Origin: Thiolapillus brandeum
GTDB lineage: Bacteria > Pseudomonadota > Gammaproteobacteria > Chromatiales > Chromatiaceae
Length of the DNA stretch: 64,000 nt
Direction of reading: 5' to 3'
NCBI RefSeq assembly: GCF_000828615.1
Contig: NZ_AP012273.1
Location: forward strand, 434,001-498,000
Made by a program: the position numbers and the translations under genes. Positions 35,421 through 46,525 of this stretch are shown here, one piece after another; position 1 is the first letter of the stretch, and every line of letters begins with the position of its first letter. Below the pieces are notes generated by a model that was not told the DNA's origin, made no database searches, and saw only the letters and a list, made by a program, of their open reading frames with translations.

Positions 35421-35921
35421 TCAGGGAGTGTCTTGGGGGTGGATGATGACTTTTACCCGCTCCGAGCCTTGCGCAGCCGCGCCGGCCTTGAGGCGGGCCT
35501 TGACCCGGTCGTACACGATGCGGTCGCTGCGGAAGCTGTCATCGTTCTGAGTGAGAACAGCGTTGCCCGTGAGTACCAGTTCTTCGCTGTTGATGCGATA
35601 AACGATGGTCCGGCCCTGACCCGTCACCCAACCCTTGTCCTGTTCCGGCTTCTGGCGGAATTTTGCCGGGGTGCCGGTGGCCGTGAGTATATGGGGTTTG
35701 CGTCCCTTGAACGTGATGACCACCTTGTCCGCCTTCAGCTCCATGGAGCCCTGGCTGATACGCACCTTGCCCCGGTAGGTGGTGGTGTTGGTGGCGCCGT
35801 CGATGTCGGCGCTGTCTGCCTCGATCTCCACGGGGGCATCCTTGTCCGAGGGCAGGGCCAGCGCGGCTGAAGCAAAAGCCAGCAGCAGGGCCAGCAGCAG
35901 ATAACGGTTATTGTGCAACAT
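35421..35921 (-). CDS. lptA: Periplasmic LPS transport protein LptA
   Basis: 166 residues with a signal peptide (YLLLALLLAFASAALA) and an OstA/LptA beta-jellyroll: VEIEADSADIDGATNTTTYRG and later SEELVLTGNAVLTQ. It forms the periplasmic bridge that carries LPS to the outer membrane. It overlaps the end of lptC by 14 bases. Confidence 0.94.
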   Translation of the reverse strand: MLHNNRYLLLALLLAFASAALALPSDKDAPVEIEADSADIDGATNTTTYRGKVRISQGSMELKADKVVITFKGRKPHILTATGTPAKFRQKPEQDKGWVTGQGRTIVYRINSEELVLTGNAVLTQNDDSFRSDRIVYDRVKARLKAGAAAQGSERVKVIIHPQDTP

Positions 35922-36465
35922 AATGGGCCCTCGCCTGAGCCGGAAATAGTATCCTGGTTGGGGATTTGAACCAGGCCTGCATGCCTGTGGATTTTATCCA
36001 GTTTTGTTCGCTGGTGACAGTCACAGGCTCGTCGGTTTCGGCATATTCCTTATGCGGGTAAATGCGCAAATCGGCAGTTTCCAGGCGCATTGCGGGATGC
36101 ATATCATCAGCTTCGCGTTCCAGGGTGGTTTTGCCAAACAGCTTCAGCAGGGTTTGATCGCTGGACAGTTCGCCCCTGGCCGCATTGACGGTCCATACGG
36201 GGCTGCCTTGCTCGTACAGAATGTACTCAGGTGTTTGAATACGGGTAAGCCCGCTGCCGCGGTAGTGTTGCATGTCTTCCGCCAGCAGTCTGTGGCTGAG
36301 TTGTCCCTGGATATCGAACTGGCGCAGGGCCAGCCCGTTCAAGGAGTAATCCTGCACGTCTTTGCCAGGTGTCTGGGTGGTGGAAATCGCGGATGGTTCC
36401 GGTCTCGATGCCCACCAGGTGAACCCGAGTACTCCAAGTAGCAGCAGAAGCAGCCAGGTGCGCAC
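35908..36465 (-). CDS. lptC: LPS export protein LptC
   Basis: 185 residues with one N-terminal membrane helix (WLLLLLLGVLGFTWWAS) and a periplasmic LptC fold (EYILYEQGSPVWTVNAARG, LKLFGKTTLERE). It passes LPS from LptBFG to LptA. It starts one base beyond the kdsC stop and overlaps lptA. Confidence 0.93.
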   Translation of the reverse strand: MRTWLLLLLLGVLGFTWWASRPEPSAISTTQTPGKDVQDYSLNGLALRQFDIQGQLSHRLLAEDMQHYRGSGLTRIQTPEYILYEQGSPVWTVNAARGELSSDQTLLKLFGKTTLEREADDMHPAMRLETADLRIYPHKEYAETDEPVTVTSEQNWIKSTGMQAWFKSPTRILFPAQARAHYVAQ

Positions 36466-36466
36466 G

Positions 36467-36991
36467 TTATTGGAGGTAGGTTTGCAGGTGATCCTGCAGT
36501 TTGCCCTGGGCTTCCATGATCAGCTCACAGACTTCCCTGGCGGCACCCCGGCCGCCGGCAGATGCGGTGATCCAGTGGGCATGTTGCTTGGTGAAACCAT
36601 GGGCATCCTGCACGGCAATGGCAAACCCCACCTGGCTCATGACTGGCAGGTCCACCACATCATCGCCCACGTAGGCAATCTGTTCATCCTTCAGCCCCAG
36701 TTTCTCTTTGAGTTCTGCATAGGCGGGGCGCTTGTCCCGCTGGCCCTGGTAGAGATGATGGATACCCAGGCTGGCCATGCGTGTGGCGACCACCTGTGAG
36801 CTGCGCCCGGTGATGATGGCAATCGGCACGCCACTGTTCTGCAGCATCACCATGCCGTGACCATCCTGGGAGTGAAAGGCCTTGTATTCCTGGCCGTCGT
36901 CGCCCAGATACAGGCTGCCGTCCGTGAGTACGCCATCCACGTCGAATATCACCAGCTTTATCTGGGCCGCCTTGTTCAGAATATCCTGCAT
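36467..36991 (-). CDS. kdsC: KDO-8-phosphate phosphatase
   Basis: 174 residues of the HAD family (C0 type). The nucleophile motif is IFDVDGVLTDG near residue 16, with IAIITGRSS and the AYVGDDVVDLPVM motif further on. It removes phosphate from 3-deoxy-D-manno-octulosonate 8-phosphate in LPS inner core synthesis. It abuts kdsD and lptC, consistent with one LPS operon. Confidence 0.95.
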   Translation of the reverse strand: MQDILNKAAQIKLVIFDVDGVLTDGSLYLGDDGQEYKAFHSQDGHGMVMLQNSGVPIAIITGRSSQVVATRMASLGIHHLYQGQRDKRPAYAELKEKLGLKDEQIAYVGDDVVDLPVMSQVGFAIAVQDAHGFTKQHAHWITASAGGRGAAREVCELIMEAQGKLQDHLQTYLQ

Positions 36992-38029
36992 CTATACCAC
37001 TCCCGCACGCAGCAGGTCATGCATATTGAGTGCGCCGATCACATGCTTGTCTTCGTCCACCACCAGTAAACCGCTGATCTTGTTGTCTTCCATGATCTTC
37101 AGGGCTTCGGCTGCCAGGCTTTGGGCCTGGGTGGTAACGCCCCCCCGGGTCATGACTTCGGTAACAGGGGCGGTGTGCAGATCTGCGCCCCGATCCAGAG
37201 TACGGCGCAAGTCGCCATCGGTGAATACGCCGCAAATATGTCCTTCATCATCCACCACGGCGGTCATTCCCAGGCCTTTTGCGGTCATTTCCATGAGTGC
37301 CTGGCTGATCGTCGCCTGTTTGCTCACCTGGGGAATCTTGTCGTCCCGGTGCATGATGTCACCGACATGCAACAGCAGCTTCCGCCCCAGGCTTCCACCG
37401 GGATGGGAGCGGGCGAAATCCAGTTCCGTAAAGCCCCGGGTTTCCAGGAGGGCCACGGCCAGGGCGTCGCCCATGGCCAGGGCGGCAGTAGTGCTGGCGG
37501 TGGGTGCAAGCCCCAGGGGACAGGCTTCACGGCTGACGCTCACGTCGATGTTGACTTCTGCTTCCCGGGACAGGGTGGAGGCAGGATTGCCGGTCATGCT
37601 GATCAGTGGGACGCCCAGACGCTTGATAATGGGCAGAATGGTAATGATCTCTGCGGTTTCCCCTGAGTTGGACAGAGCCAGCACCACATCACCACTGGTG
37701 ATCATCCCCAGGTCTCCGTGGCTGGCCTCGCCGGGGTGAACGAAGAAAGACGGGCTGCCGGTGCTTGCCAGAGTGGCGGCGATCTTGTTGCCCACGTGAC
37801 CGGATTTACCCATGCCCGTAACCACGATACGTCCGGTGCAGTGCAGCATGTATTCGCAGGCGTGCACAAAACCGGCATCGATGCGCTGGGCCAGGTCGGC
37901 AACGGCCTGGGCCTCCGTGCGGATCACTGCCAGGCCAAGTTCCTGGAGTTTTTCGGCATCGGATTTGCTGGATACGGGTATGGGCTTCAAGGCTTCTACT
38001 GGAGATAGTGTTTTGCCGGATGATAGCAC
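36992..38029 (-). CDS. kdsD: D-arabinose 5-phosphate isomerase KdsD
   Basis: 345 residues: a SIS domain (about 45-180; VVTGMGKSGHVGNKIAATLAS, GDVVLALSNSGET) and two CBS domains at the C-terminus (about 220-345). It interconverts ribulose 5-phosphate and arabinose 5-phosphate for KDO synthesis. The start is a GTG at 38029 without a strong ribosome site, so the first 20 residues are uncertain. It directly precedes kdsC. Confidence 0.95.
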   Translation of the reverse strand: MLSSGKTLSPVEALKPIPVSSKSDAEKLQELGLAVIRTEAQAVADLAQRIDAGFVHACEYMLHCTGRIVVTGMGKSGHVGNKIAATLASTGSPSFFVHPGEASHGDLGMITSGDVVLALSNSGETAEIITILPIIKRLGVPLISMTGNPASTLSREAEVNIDVSVSREACPLGLAPTASTTAALAMGDALAVALLETRGFTELDFARSHPGGSLGRKLLLHVGDIMHRDDKIPQVSKQATISQALMEMTAKGLGMTAVVDDEGHICGVFTDGDLRRTLDRGADLHTAPVTEVMTRGGVTTQAQSLAAEALKIMEDNKISGLLVVDEDKHVIGALNMHDLLRAGVV

Positions 38030-38056
38030 GGGGCAGGGGAGGAGGATAAGCGCCGG

Positions 38057-38242
38057 CTACAGGGGCCTGGTTTTGACCTTGCCGCAGCGCAGGCAGTGGA
38101 AGCGGGTCACCAGGCATCCCCGCTTGTTGTCGAACACGGTTTTCTTGTCGATCTTCCATTGGTGATGATTGTGGCGGCACAGGGTCTTGCCGCGGTGCTT
38201 GTCGCTGGCGCGGGGCTTTCGGAAGGGAAGGATGTCTGCCAT
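38057..38242 (-). CDS. Small Cys/His-rich conserved protein
   Basis: 61 residues from the ATG at 38242. It is basic and ends with a possible zinc-binding set: CRHNHHQW, CLVTRFHCLRCGK. I do not recognise the family. It lies 27 bases before kdsD on the same strand and may be the first gene of the LPS operon. An ATG at 38284 would add 14 residues. Confidence 0.65.
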   Translation of the reverse strand: MADILPFRKPRASDKHRGKTLCRHNHHQWKIDKKTVFDNKRGCLVTRFHCLRCGKVKTRPL

Positions 38243-38398
38243 GGACCCGAAGCCGGGTGGTTTCTGTTCAGTCAAGCCTATCACTCTGTCTCCGGCTTTG
38301 TCATGTCATAAGAGGCTCCTCGCAGAGGCTTGTTCTTGACCCCGGTATGGCAAGTGCGGACAATGGATCCCCTTGCAAACTGTATCGGAGGGCGCTCG

Positions 38399-39277
38399 AT
38401 GTCCCTTACCGTTGGAACGCAAGGGGGAGAAACACCGGGTGCCATGGCACCCGGACGGGTTCCCCTGTCCGGTGACCAAGCACCCCTGGTGCGTATCCGC
38501 GATCTGCATTTCAGGCGTGGGAATCGCGAAATATTTTCTGGACTGGATATCGATATCCCCCGGGGTGGGATCACCGCCATCATGGGGCCTTCCGGTACCG
38601 GCAAGACCACCCTTTTGAAGCTCATAGGCGGCCAGTTGTGTCCTGATCAGGGCAGTGTGGAAGTGGATGGCCTGAATGTTCACGAGCTGAGCCGCCAGGA
38701 TCTCTACCGGCTGCGCATGCGCATGGGGATGCTGTTTCAAAGCGGCGCCCTGCTCACGGATCTGAGTGTTTTCGAGAATGTCGCCTTCCCCCTGCGTGAA
38801 CATACTGCCTTGCCGGAGCCGTTGCTGCGCAAGCTGGTGCTGCTCAAGCTCGAAGCCGTGGGCCTGCGCGGGGCGAGGGATCTGATGCCCTCTGAACTTT
38901 CCGGCGGCATGGCGCGGCGGGTGGCGCTGGCGCGGGCCATCGCCCTGGATCCCATGATGATCATGTATGACGAGCCTTTCACTGGCCAGGACCCCATCTC
39001 CCTGGGAGTGCTGGTCAAACTCATACGTCAGCTCAATGATGCGGCGCGCCTGACCAGTATCCTGGTTTCCCATGATGTGGAAGAAACCAATGCCATTGCC
39101 GATCTGGTATATGTGATATCTGATGGCAGGGTCGTGGAGTCCGGTGACCCGGCCAGGTTGACGGCATCCGGATCCGAATGGACCCGGCAGTTCATGCAGG
39201 GTCTGCCGGATGGTCCCGTACCTTTTCATTATCCGGCACAACCCCTGGAACAGGATCTTTTTGGAGAGAAATCGTGA
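38399..39277 (+). CDS. mlaF: Phospholipid transport ABC ATPase MlaF
   Basis: 292 residues from the ATG at 38399, which has GGAGG eight bases upstream. Walker A is GPSGTGKTT, the signature [13 protein letters not shown], and Walker [15 protein letters not shown]. It powers the MlaFEDB complex that moves phospholipids between the membranes and keeps outer membrane asymmetry. The N-terminal 40 residues are longer than usual; a later ATG at 38444 is possible. The stop overlaps the mlaE start. Confidence 0.94.
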   Translation: MSLTVGTQGGETPGAMAPGRVPLSGDQAPLVRIRDLHFRRGNREIFSGLDIDIPRGGITAIMGPSGTGKTTLLKLIGGQLCPDQGSVEVDGLNVHELSRQDLYRLRMRMGMLFQSGALLTDLSVFENVAFPLREHTALPEPLLRKLVLLKLEAVGLRGARDLMPSELSGGMARRVALARAIALDPMMIMYDEPFTGQDPISLGVLVKLIRQLNDAARLTSILVSHDVEETNAIADLVYVISDGRVVESGDPARLTASGSEWTRQFMQGLPDGPVPFHYPAQPLEQDLFGEKS

Positions 39278-40050
39278 CCGGGTTGCTGGCCAGACTGGGA
39301 CAATCCGGTATCATCTTCCTGGGTCATCTGGGCCGGGCGACGACCTTGCTGGTGCATATTCTGTCGAGCATGGGTGAAGTCCTGCGACGCCCCCGGTTGC
39401 TGCTGGAGCAGCTGTTTTCCGTGGGGGTGCTAACGGTCCTGATCATTGGCGTGTCCGGCCTGTTCGTAGGCATGGTGCTGTCCCTGCAGGGATACTATAT
39501 TCTGTCCCAGTTTGCTGCTGAGGCGACCTTGGGAGTGATGGTGGCAGCGTCCCTGGTGAGGGAGCTGGGTCCCGTGGTCACGGCACTGTTGTTCGCAGGT
39601 CGGGCGGGGTCGGCCCTTACGGCGGAGATAGGCCTGATGAAGGCCACGGAGCAGTTGTCGGGCCTGGAAATGATGGCTGTGGATCCGGTACGCCGGGTGC
39701 TCACGCCACGTTTCGTGGCGGGTTTGATTTCCATGCCCCTGCTGGCAGCCCTGTTCAGTGCTCTGGGCGTAGCCGGGGGCTGGTTTGTCGGAGTGGGTCT
39801 GCTGGGTGTGGATGATGGTGCCTGGTGGGGACAGATGCAGGCGCGTATCGATTGGAACGAAGACCTGCTCAATGGTGTCATAAAGAGCCTGGTGTTCGGT
39901 TTTGCCTGTGTATGGATCGCGGTGTTTCAGGGTTATAACTGCCTGCCGACCTCGGCAGGTGTGAGTCGGGCCACGACACGCACGGTAGTGCATTCGTCCC
40001 TGGCCGTGCTGGCCCTGGATTTTGCCCTTACGGCGCTGATGTTCAACTAA
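39274..40050 (+). CDS. mlaE: Phospholipid transport permease MlaE
   Basis: 258 residues from the GTG at 39274, which overlaps the mlaF stop (GTGA) and has GGAGAG upstream. Five or six membrane helices are predicted, with the family motifs [15 protein letters not shown] and [21 protein letters not shown]. MlaE forms the inner membrane channel of the Mla transporter. An in-frame ATG at 39178 lies deep in mlaF and is unlikely. Confidence 0.95.
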   Translation: MTGLLARLGQSGIIFLGHLGRATTLLVHILSSMGEVLRRPRLLLEQLFSVGVLTVLIIGVSGLFVGMVLSLQGYYILSQFAAEATLGVMVAASLVRELGPVVTALLFAGRAGSALTAEIGLMKATEQLSGLEMMAVDPVRRVLTPRFVAGLISMPLLAALFSALGVAGGWFVGVGLLGVDDGAWWGQMQARIDWNEDLLNGVIKSLVFGFACVWIAVFQGYNCLPTSAGVSRATTRTVVHSSLAVLALDFALTALMFN

Positions 40051-40065
40051 ATTGAGAAAACAGTA

Positions 40066-40536
40066 ATGAAATCTTCACGACAACTGGAAATACTGGTCGG
40101 AATATTCATGGCCATTGGTATGGTGGCGCTGTTTTTTCTTGCCATGCAGGTCAGTAACCTGGGTACCCTGCACACGGGCGACAGCTACAATGTCACGGCC
40201 CGTTTCGACAATATCGGCAGCCTCAAGGTCAAGGCGCCGGTGACCATGGCAGGAGTCGAAGTGGGCCGGGTTGCCAACATCGGTTTCGACAAGGAGCGTT
40301 TTCAGGCCCTGGTCACCATGAGTATCTACGCGGAGTATGATGATATTCCGGAAGACACCTATGCGAAGATTCTTACCGCTGGACTGTTGGGTGAGCAATA
40401 CATTGGCCTGGATCCCGGCGGCAGTGATACTGTCTTGAAGGCGGGCAGTGAAATCCAGATTACTCAGTCGGCTCTGGTTCTGGAAGAGGTGATCGGGCAA
40501 TTCATATTCAGTAAGGCCCAGGAAGGTGAGAAATGA
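40066..40536 (+). CDS. mlaD: MCE-domain substrate-binding protein MlaD
   Basis: 156 residues with one N-terminal membrane helix (ILVGIFMAIGMVALFFLAM) and an MCE domain (YNVTARFDNIGSLKVKAPVTMAGVEVGRV, about residues 40-110). MlaD forms a hexameric ring on MlaE in the periplasm that contacts lipids. The end overlaps mlaC by four bases. Confidence 0.94.
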   Translation: MKSSRQLEILVGIFMAIGMVALFFLAMQVSNLGTLHTGDSYNVTARFDNIGSLKVKAPVTMAGVEVGRVANIGFDKERFQALVTMSIYAEYDDIPEDTYAKILTAGLLGEQYIGLDPGGSDTVLKAGSEIQITQSALVLEEVIGQFIFSKAQEGEK

Positions 40537-41150
40537 GATATGCAAGGATGTTGATGGTCGTGCTGCTGCTGGCAGCAGGTATATCCACGGCTGCAGACAG
40601 TGAGCCGGAGCCGGTGAAGTTGATCCGCTCCACTGCGGACTATGTTTTACAGCAGATACGTAAGCGCAAGCCGGAACTGGAGAAGGACAGCAGCGGCATC
40701 TATGCACTGGTGCAGGAAAAAATCCTGCCGCATTTTGATTTCCGCATCATGAGCCGGGGTGCCCTGGGACGTTACTGGCGCCGGGCCACCGAGGCGCAGA
40801 AGCAGCGTATTGCCAGGGAATTTCAGGAACTGCTGGTGCGCACCTATGCCACCACCCTGCTCAATTATTCCGATCAGCAAGTGGAATATCTGCCGTTTCG
40901 CGGCAAGCCGGATGACAGACGGGTAACCGTGGCGACCCGGGTGCACAGCCAGGATGGCCCTCCGGTCCCCATCAACTACCGCCTGTATCGTACCAGCGAT
41001 GGCCGCTGGAAGATCTATGATGTGGTGGTGGATGGCGTCAGCCTGGTTTCCAACTATCGCAGCAGTTTTGCTGCCGAGGTCAAAAAGGGCGGCATCGAGG
41101 GTTTGATCTCTTCTTTGGCCCGACACAATCGCAAACAGCGGGGAGCCTGA
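40533..41150 (+). CDS. mlaC: Periplasmic phospholipid carrier MlaC
   Basis: 205 residues with a signal peptide (RMLMVVLLLAAGISTA) and the Tol-Tol-like fold of the MlaC/Ttg2D family: FDFRIMSRGALGRYWRRAT and RWKIYDVVVDGVSLVSNYRSSF. It ferries phospholipid between MlaFEDB and the outer membrane MlaA complex. The start overlaps mlaD (ATGA). Confidence 0.94.
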   Translation: MRYARMLMVVLLLAAGISTAADSEPEPVKLIRSTADYVLQQIRKRKPELEKDSSGIYALVQEKILPHFDFRIMSRGALGRYWRRATEAQKQRIAREFQELLVRTYATTLLNYSDQQVEYLPFRGKPDDRRVTVATRVHSQDGPPVPINYRLYRTSDGRWKIYDVVVDGVSLVSNYRSSFAAEVKKGGIEGLISSLARHNRKQRGA

Positions 41151-41153
41151 TGC

Positions 41154-41432
41154 ATGAATGCACCGGCCGGGGTATGGGAACTGAACGGGGTGCTGGATCT
41201 GGAAAGTATTCCCGGACTCTGGGTGGAAATGGCCAACCGGATCCGCTCCCGGGACAAATTGGATGTGTCGCTGGCCAGGGTGGAAAGAGCCAGTAGCGCG
41301 GCGCTGGCGCTGTTGCTGCAGGGGCTTGAAGAGTCGCGCAAGGTGAAATGCCAGCTGCGCTATGTCGATATTCCGGAAGATCTGTTGGCCCTGGCCCGGG
41401 TTTCCAATGTAGAGAAGCTGCTGTTGTCCTAA
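41154..41432 (+). CDS. mlaB: STAS-domain protein MlaB
   Basis: 92 residues of the STAS fold with the typical LDVSLARVERASSAALALLLQGLE stretch spanning about residues 38-61. MlaB stabilises and activates MlaF. It closes the mla set; ibaG (bolA-like), which often follows, is absent before murA. Confidence 0.88.
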   Translation: MNAPAGVWELNGVLDLESIPGLWVEMANRIRSRDKLDVSLARVERASSAALALLLQGLEESRKVKCQLRYVDIPEDLLALARVSNVEKLLLS

Positions 41433-41600
41433 GGAAGCTCTTGCCAATAGCCCGCTGTTCCCTGCAAACTTCGCTTTGTATCCCAACCTGACGAGTATAA
41501 TCTGCTGTGGTCAGGCTTAATTCAGAGGTTTCCCTGGTGGTACAAAATTTATTATCATGGGCAGTTCTGCCCCAATTTGTTACCGACTCCAGAGTATTGA

Positions 41601-42860
<1,260 letters not shown>

Positions 42861-42867
42861 GGGCATC

Positions 42868-43506
42868 ATGGAATTCGAATCACCCATAACCATCGCCCTG
42901 GCCAAGGGGCGCATCCTGAAAGACACACTTCCGCTGCTGAAACATGCCGGGATCGAGCTGCGGGATGATCCGGATACCAGTCGCAAGCTGATTCTGGATA
43001 CCAATATTGATGCTGTAAAAGTGGTACTGATTCGGGCGACAGATGTGCCCACCTATGTTCAATGGGGCGCGGCGGATCTGGGGGTGTCGGGCAAAGATAC
43101 CCTGATCGAGCATGGTGGTGACGGACTCTATGAGCCACTGGATCTGCAAATAGCCAAGTGCCGCCTGATGGTGGCGGGGCATCCGGGCGCCCGCCTGGAC
43201 GGACAGCGTTTGCGCATTGCCACCAAGTATGTGAAGGCGGCCAAGCAGCACTTTGCCGCCAAGGGCCAGCAGGTGGAGATCATCAAACTCTACGGCTCCA
43301 TGGAGCTGGCGCCTCTGGTGGGCCTGTCGGATCTCATCGTGGATCTGGTGGAGAGCGGCAACACCCTCAAGGCCAATGGCCTGGTGCCCCTGGAATTCGT
43401 CATGGATATCAGCTCCCGCCTGGTGGTGAACAAGGCGAGCTGGAAAATGAAACATGAAACCATTATCGCGCTGGTGGAAAGCCTCGCGGAGGTGATCAAT
43501 GGCTGA
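42868..43506 (+). CDS. hisG: ATP phosphoribosyltransferase, short form HisG
   Basis: 212 residues with [11 protein letters not shown] near the start, [17 protein letters not shown], and the phosphoribosyl-binding segment [18 protein letters not shown]. It starts histidine synthesis from ATP and PRPP. The C-terminal ACT-like regulatory domain of the long form is absent, so a HisZ partner is required by family precedent; hisZ is not in the window. I chose the ATG at 42868 rather than one inside murA. Confidence 0.95.
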   Translation: MEFESPITIALAKGRILKDTLPLLKHAGIELRDDPDTSRKLILDTNIDAVKVVLIRATDVPTYVQWGAADLGVSGKDTLIEHGGDGLYEPLDLQIAKCRLMVAGHPGARLDGQRLRIATKYVKAAKQHFAAKGQQVEIIKLYGSMELAPLVGLSDLIVDLVESGNTLKANGLVPLEFVMDISSRLVVNKASWKMKHETIIALVESLAEVING

Positions 43507-44800
43507 TATACGCAAACTCGACGCCAACACGGCGGATTTTCAGGCCCGGCTTGATGAACTGCTGGCCTGGGACAATGTTTCCAACACTGCGGTCAACGAC
43601 ACGGTCAACGATATCATCCGCCGCATCCGCAGAGAGGGCGATGCCGCCCTGCTGGAGTTCACCAGCCGTTTCGATGCCTGGCAGGCGCAATCCGCCGCCG
43701 ATCTGGAAATTCCCAGGCAGCGGTTGGAACAGGCCTGGAACGCCATTCCCGGGGAACAGCAGCAGGCACTGGAACATGCGGCCGACCGGGTGCGTGCCTA
43801 TGCCGGGCATCAGAAAGTGCAATCCTGGGAATACGAGGAAGCCGATGGCACCCTCCTGGGCCAGCAGGTCACGCCTCTGGACCGGGTGGGCCTGTATGTG
43901 CCCGGTGGCAAGGCAGCTTATCCATCTTCCGTGCTCATGAACGCCATTCCCGCCAAAGTGGCCGGAGTGGCAGAGCTGATCATGGTGGTGCCGACTCCTG
44001 GTGGTGAGGTCAATGAGCTGGTGTTCGCCGCGGCCCACGTATCCGGCGTGGACCGGGTGTTTGCCGTGGGCGGCGCCCAGGCCGTTGCCGCCCTGGCCTA
44101 CGGCACGGAAACCGTGCCGCCCGTGGACAAGGTGGTGGGACCGGGCAACATCTACGTGGCCACGGCCAAGCGTGCGGTATTCGGTCAGGTGGGCATCGAC
44201 ATGGTAGCCGGGCCTTCCGAGATCCTCATTATCTGTGATGGCCGTACCAATCCCCAGTGGGTGGCCATGGATCTGTTTTCCCAGGCGGAGCACGATGAAG
44301 ATGCCCAGTCCATCCTGTTGTGCCCGGACGGGGATTTTATCGACCGGGTGGAAGCTGCCATAGAAGAATTGCTGCCGGACATGGAACGCCGGGAGATCAT
44401 CGCCACTGCCCTGAAGGAGCGGGGCGCGTTGATCAGGGTCAGTGACCTGGATGAGGCGGCCATGATTGCCAATTACATCGCCCCGGAGCACCTGGAGCTG
44501 TCCGTGGAAGAGCCCCGGGAATATGCGAAAAAGATTCGTCATGCGGGCGCCATTTTCATGGGGCGTTATACCTCCGAGCCCCTGGGAGACTACTGCGCCG
44601 GACCCAATCATGTCCTGCCCACTTCGCGCACGGCACGTTTCAGTTCGCCCCTGGGTGTGTATGACTTCCAGAAGCGCAGCAGCCTGATCATGGTGTCCGA
44701 GGAGGGTGCTGATACCCTGGGGCGCACGGCTTCCACCCTGGCCCGGGGGGAAGGGCTGACGGCCCATGCCCGTTCCGCTGAGTACCGTCTCAAACCGTGA
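43499..44800 (+). CDS. hisD: Histidinol dehydrogenase
   Basis: 433 residues. Family motifs include [26 protein letters not shown] across residues 128-154 and [16 protein letters not shown]; catalytic residues lie in [13 protein letters not shown]. It oxidises histidinol to histidine in two NAD-dependent steps. It overlaps hisG by eight bases and hisC by four. Confidence 0.97.
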   Translation: MADIRKLDANTADFQARLDELLAWDNVSNTAVNDTVNDIIRRIRREGDAALLEFTSRFDAWQAQSAADLEIPRQRLEQAWNAIPGEQQQALEHAADRVRAYAGHQKVQSWEYEEADGTLLGQQVTPLDRVGLYVPGGKAAYPSSVLMNAIPAKVAGVAELIMVVPTPGGEVNELVFAAAHVSGVDRVFAVGGAQAVAALAYGTETVPPVDKVVGPGNIYVATAKRAVFGQVGIDMVAGPSEILIICDGRTNPQWVAMDLFSQAEHDEDAQSILLCPDGDFIDRVEAAIEELLPDMERREIIATALKERGALIRVSDLDEAAMIANYIAPEHLELSVEEPREYAKKIRHAGAIFMGRYTSEPLGDYCAGPNHVLPTSRTARFSSPLGVYDFQKRSSLIMVSEEGADTLGRTASTLARGEGLTAHARSAEYRLKP

Positions 44801-45885
44801 GCATGGAGCAACGGGTACAAAGCTGGATTCGTCCCGAAATCCAGGCCCTGTCCGCCTATCACGTGCCGGATGCTTCGGAGCTGGTCAAGCTCGATGCCAT
44901 GGAAAACCCCTATACCTGGCCGCAGGATCTGCGCCGGGAATGGCTGAAGCGTTTGAGTCACGTGGATGTGAACCGCTATCCCGATCCCCGGGCCAAAGAC
45001 CTGGCCGGGGAATTGCGCCTGGCCATGCAGGTACCCGGGGAGATGGCGGTGCTGCTGGGTAATGGTTCGGATGAGATCATCCAGATGCTGGCCCTGGCCG
45101 TGAGCGGCCAGGGGCGCAGCATCCTGTCCGTGGAGCCCGGTTTCGTCATGTATTCCATGATCGCCACCTGGTGCGGCATGGATTATCACGGCGTGCCCCT
45201 GCGCGGGGAGGACTTTTCCCTGGATATGCCCGCCTTACGCCTGGCCATCGGGAAACACCAGCCGGCCCTGATCTTCCTGGCCTGCCCCAATAACCCCACG
45301 GGCAATCTGTTCGCCGACGAGGAGATTGTCGAGGTGCTCGAAATGGCCCCGGGCCTGGTTGTGGTGGACGAGGCCTATGCGCCTTTTACCGACCACAGTT
45401 TCATGTCCCGCCTGGGACGATTCGACAACCTGTTGGTGATGCGCACGGTGTCCAAGTTGGGACTGGCGGGTCTGCGTTTGGGGATGCTGGCCGGGCCCCA
45501 GGCCTGGCTGGACGAGATCGACAAGGTGCGCATGCCCTACAATATCAATGTGCTCACCCAGGAAACCGCCCGTTTCGCCCTGGAGCATCACCAGGTGCTG
45601 GACGAGCAGACCCGCGCCATCCGCCGGGACCGGCAGAAAATGTTCGAGTCCTTGCAGGGTATGCAGGGCATCACGGCCTATCCTTCCCAGGCCAACTTCA
45701 TTCTTGCGCGCACGGCCCCTGGCCGCGCCCAGGCTTTGTTCGAGCACTTGTTGAACAACGGTGTGCTGGTGAAAAAACTCCATGGCAGTCATCCTCTGCT
45801 GGAAGACTGCCTGCGGTTCACCGTGGGCAGGCCGGAGGAAAACCGGCAGCTGCTGGAATTGCTGGAGGGCTTCGGCCATGGCTGA
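44797..45885 (+). CDS. hisC: Histidinol-phosphate aminotransferase
   Basis: 362 residues of the fold type I aminotransferases. The pyridoxal phosphate lysine lies in [15 protein letters not shown], and [12 protein letters not shown] and [10 protein letters not shown] are other cofactor contacts. It makes histidinol phosphate from imidazole acetol phosphate. The GTG at 44797 overlaps the hisD stop (GTGA); an ATG two codons on is also possible. Confidence 0.95.
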   Translation: MSMEQRVQSWIRPEIQALSAYHVPDASELVKLDAMENPYTWPQDLRREWLKRLSHVDVNRYPDPRAKDLAGELRLAMQVPGEMAVLLGNGSDEIIQMLALAVSGQGRSILSVEPGFVMYSMIATWCGMDYHGVPLRGEDFSLDMPALRLAIGKHQPALIFLACPNNPTGNLFADEEIVEVLEMAPGLVVVDEAYAPFTDHSFMSRLGRFDNLLVMRTVSKLGLAGLRLGMLAGPQAWLDEIDKVRMPYNINVLTQETARFALEHHQVLDEQTRAIRRDRQKMFESLQGMQGITAYPSQANFILARTAPGRAQALFEHLLNNGVLVKKLHGSHPLLEDCLRFTVGRPEENRQLLELLEGFGHG

Positions 45886-46525
45886 ACGGGGCCGTTTTCC
45901 GGTGCTCTACTGGGGCAGCATCCTGCTATTGCTGCTCATGCTCGCTTTCAGCGGCTGGTGGTGGTATCGCAGCACCATTGGCTCCTGTGACAATCTGCTG
46001 GATGATCCGGTCACCCGGGCTTACGTGCAGCGCATGTGGAAGAATGGACGCATCACTGTGCTCATGCTGCATACGGATCGATGCCGGGATGGAGAGGGGC
46101 AGCATTGCATCGAAGGCTTGACGGCAAAAGGCGAGGCCGACGCAAAAGACATTGGTGCTGGCATGAAACGCCTGTTTCCCGGCAGTTTCGATCTGTACAG
46201 CAGCAAGGTGGACAGGGCAGCAGCTACCGCCAGACTGGCATTCGGGCGTTCCCCGGAAGTGGTGCCCTGGCTGGGCGAAGACTGCGAGGCGGATCTGCAG
46301 GAACAGCTGGTTAAACCCCACAAGGGCAACCAGGTCATGGTGACACACAGCACCTGTCTGGGGTTGTTGACTGACGGGAAGGGAGACAAGCTCATTCCTT
46401 TCAAACCGGCCGGTCATGAAGACTGTGGGCTGGCGGTGTTCCTGTTGCGGCCGGAAGACGGTGGTATTCCCAAAGTGTTGGCTTGTGCCTGGCCCGGGGA
46501 CTGGGGCGATGCCGCACATGGCTGA
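45878..46525 (+). CDS. Ais-like phosphoglycerate mutase-fold protein
   Basis: 215 residues from the ATG at 45878, with a membrane anchor near the N-terminus (LYWGSILLLLLMLAFSGWWW). The rest resembles histidine phosphatases of the Ais/PmrG type, including LHTDRC, GLTAKGEADAKDIG and VTHSTCLGLL. The catalytic motif usually reads RH; here residue 64 before His65 is Leu, so activity is doubtful. It overlaps hisC by eight bases. It may work on the periplasmic face on LPS phosphate, but this is inference. Confidence 0.75.
   Translation: MAERGRFPVLYWGSILLLLLMLAFSGWWWYRSTIGSCDNLLDDPVTRAYVQRMWKNGRITVLMLHTDRCRDGEGQHCIEGLTAKGEADAKDIGAGMKRLFPGSFDLYSSKVDRAAATARLAFGRSPEVVPWLGEDCEADLQEQLVKPHKGNQVMVTHSTCLGLLTDGKGDKLIPFKPAGHEDCGLAVFLLRPEDGGIPKVLACAWPGDWGDAAHG

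Noticed and set aside
43496-44767. 423-codon open frame opposite hisD
   Set aside because: It mirrors hisD almost exactly and has no recognisable motif.
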